Source of the DNA: Gammaproteobacteria bacterium
GTDB taxonomy: Bacteria > Pseudomonadota > Gammaproteobacteria > Burkholderiales > Burkholderiaceae_C
Reading direction: 5' to 3'
Assembly: GCA_018903185.1 (NCBI GenBank)
Contig: JAHIQV010000403.1
Span: 1 to 13,923, forward strand
Length of the DNA: 13,923 nucleotides
Below the pieces are notes generated by a model. That model worked only from the letters and a program-made list of their open reading frames with translations, ran no database searches and was not told the DNA's origin. Positions 13,791-13,923 of this stretch are shown here, in pieces. Position 1 is the stretch's first letter; each line of letters begins with the position of its first letter. The position numbers were made by a program, and so were the translations under genes.

Positions 13791-13923
13791 ATGAACACAC
13801 GGTTACGGAACTTTTTTCAACCGCCGGCCCTCCATACACCAAAGGCTGCGCGTCATGGTGCGCGACAGACAGCCCACGTTTTTGCACTGCGAAGCCTTCC
13901 GGACATGTGTCCGGATGCAATCC
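13791..13923 (+). CDS. Possible start of a gene running off the right edge
   Basis: An ATG at 13791 opens a frame of 44 codons with no stop before the edge, starting MNTRLRNFFQPPALHTPKAA. A weak GGAA lies about 8 bases upstream, and the probable promoter/operator is some 70 bases further up, which would suit a first gene of an operon. Against it: only 22 of 44 codons end in G or C, whereas real genes in this window are far higher; the residues show no signal peptide, helix or motif I recognise; and a second frame from ATG 13855 is also open to the edge. The gene, if real, may be foreign, or the true start may lie further right. Confidence 0.25.
   Translation, partial: MNTRLRNFFQPPALHTPKAARHGARQTAHVFALRSLPDMCPDAI
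13898..13915. repeat. Inverted repeat, 8-bp arms, 2-bp centre
   Basis: TCCGGACATGTGTCCGGA consists of perfect 8-bp arms (13898-13905 and 13908-13915) with TG between them. The two-base centre makes it a poor hairpin but a plausible dimeric protein-binding site. The arm core CGGACA also occurs as the candidate -35 hexamer at 13694-13699. Confidence 0.4.

Larger units (their letters stand above)
13613..13923. other. AT-richer noncoding/control region at right edge
   Basis: No convincing complete gene is found here on either strand. A minus-strand open frame covers it, but it runs into the rhombosortase-like gene and lacks any recognisable domain. The stretch from about 13680 to 13760 is much richer in A and T than the genes. 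It carries four inverted repeats, two promoter-like hexamers and, at 13791, an ATG whose frame stays open to the edge. No rho-independent terminator with a T-run is seen after the rhombosortase-like gene. The region most likely controls a + strand gene or operon starting here or beyond the edge. Confidence 0.6.

Noticed and set aside
13501..13920. A 139-codon minus-strand frame covering the right-hand control region
   Set aside because: It overlaps the end of the rhombosortase-like gene, crosses the palindromes, and shows no recognisable domain or ribosome-binding site.
1..13923. CRISPR arrays, tRNA or rRNA genes, insertion sequences or phage genes
   Set aside because: No regularly spaced repeats, no tRNA-like cloverleaf or rRNA segment, and no transposase or integrase motifs were seen on either strand.

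Overview
The window looks like chromosomal DNA of a high-GC betaproteobacterium, most likely Burkholderiales/Comamonadaceae (Hydrogenophaga- or Acidovorax-like). The grounds are strongly G/C-ending codons in nearly every gene, a yhdP-nitrilase pair divergent from glnE, and the sequence character of MltA, GlnE and GalE. This placement rests on recognition, not on a search. Most of the window is conserved housekeeping DNA. The accessory parts are a small toxin-antitoxin module near the left end and an AT-richer control region at the right end.

Layout, left to right. (1) The 3' end of a galE-type UDP-glucose 4-epimerase gene (+) runs in from the left edge. (2) A Phd/YefM antitoxin and RelE/ParE toxin pair (+) follows, with its own promoter and operator palindrome and lower GC than its neighbours. 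(3) mltA, a lytic transglycosylase lipoprotein (-), converges on the toxin gene. Its start codon overlaps that of a tiny one-helix membrane protein gene on the + strand. (4) A long minus-strand gene train reads from right to left: yhdP (AsmA-like giant envelope protein), a nitrilase-family amidase, a membrane PAS-domain histidine kinase, and a FixJ/LuxR-type response regulator. Nitrilase and kinase overlap by one base (TGATG), so the two-component pair appears to be co-expressed with envelope and amidase genes. (5) On the + strand, divergent from yhdP with only 14 bases between start codons, lies glnE (glutamine synthetase adenylyltransferase/deadenylylase). It overlaps by four bases a rhombosortase-like intramembrane serine protease gene. 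(6) The last 311 bases hold no convincing complete gene. They contain several inverted repeats, including a perfect 16-bp palindrome placed in a promoter-like setting, and probably control a gene that lies beyond the right edge.

Functional picture. glnE tunes glutamine synthetase to nitrogen status. yhdP and mltA act in outer-membrane lipid supply and peptidoglycan turnover. The nitrilase probably repairs a metabolite (deaminated glutathione or similar). The two-component pair has no obvious target in the window. The toxin-antitoxin cassette looks like a later insertion between galE and mltA. I found no CRISPR array, tRNA, rRNA, insertion sequence or phage gene. Nothing here is clearly a new biological system. 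The items most worth following up are the two-component pair coupled to the nitrilase, the head-to-head starts of mltA and the small membrane gene, the rhombosortase coupled to glnE, and the palindromic control region at the right end.
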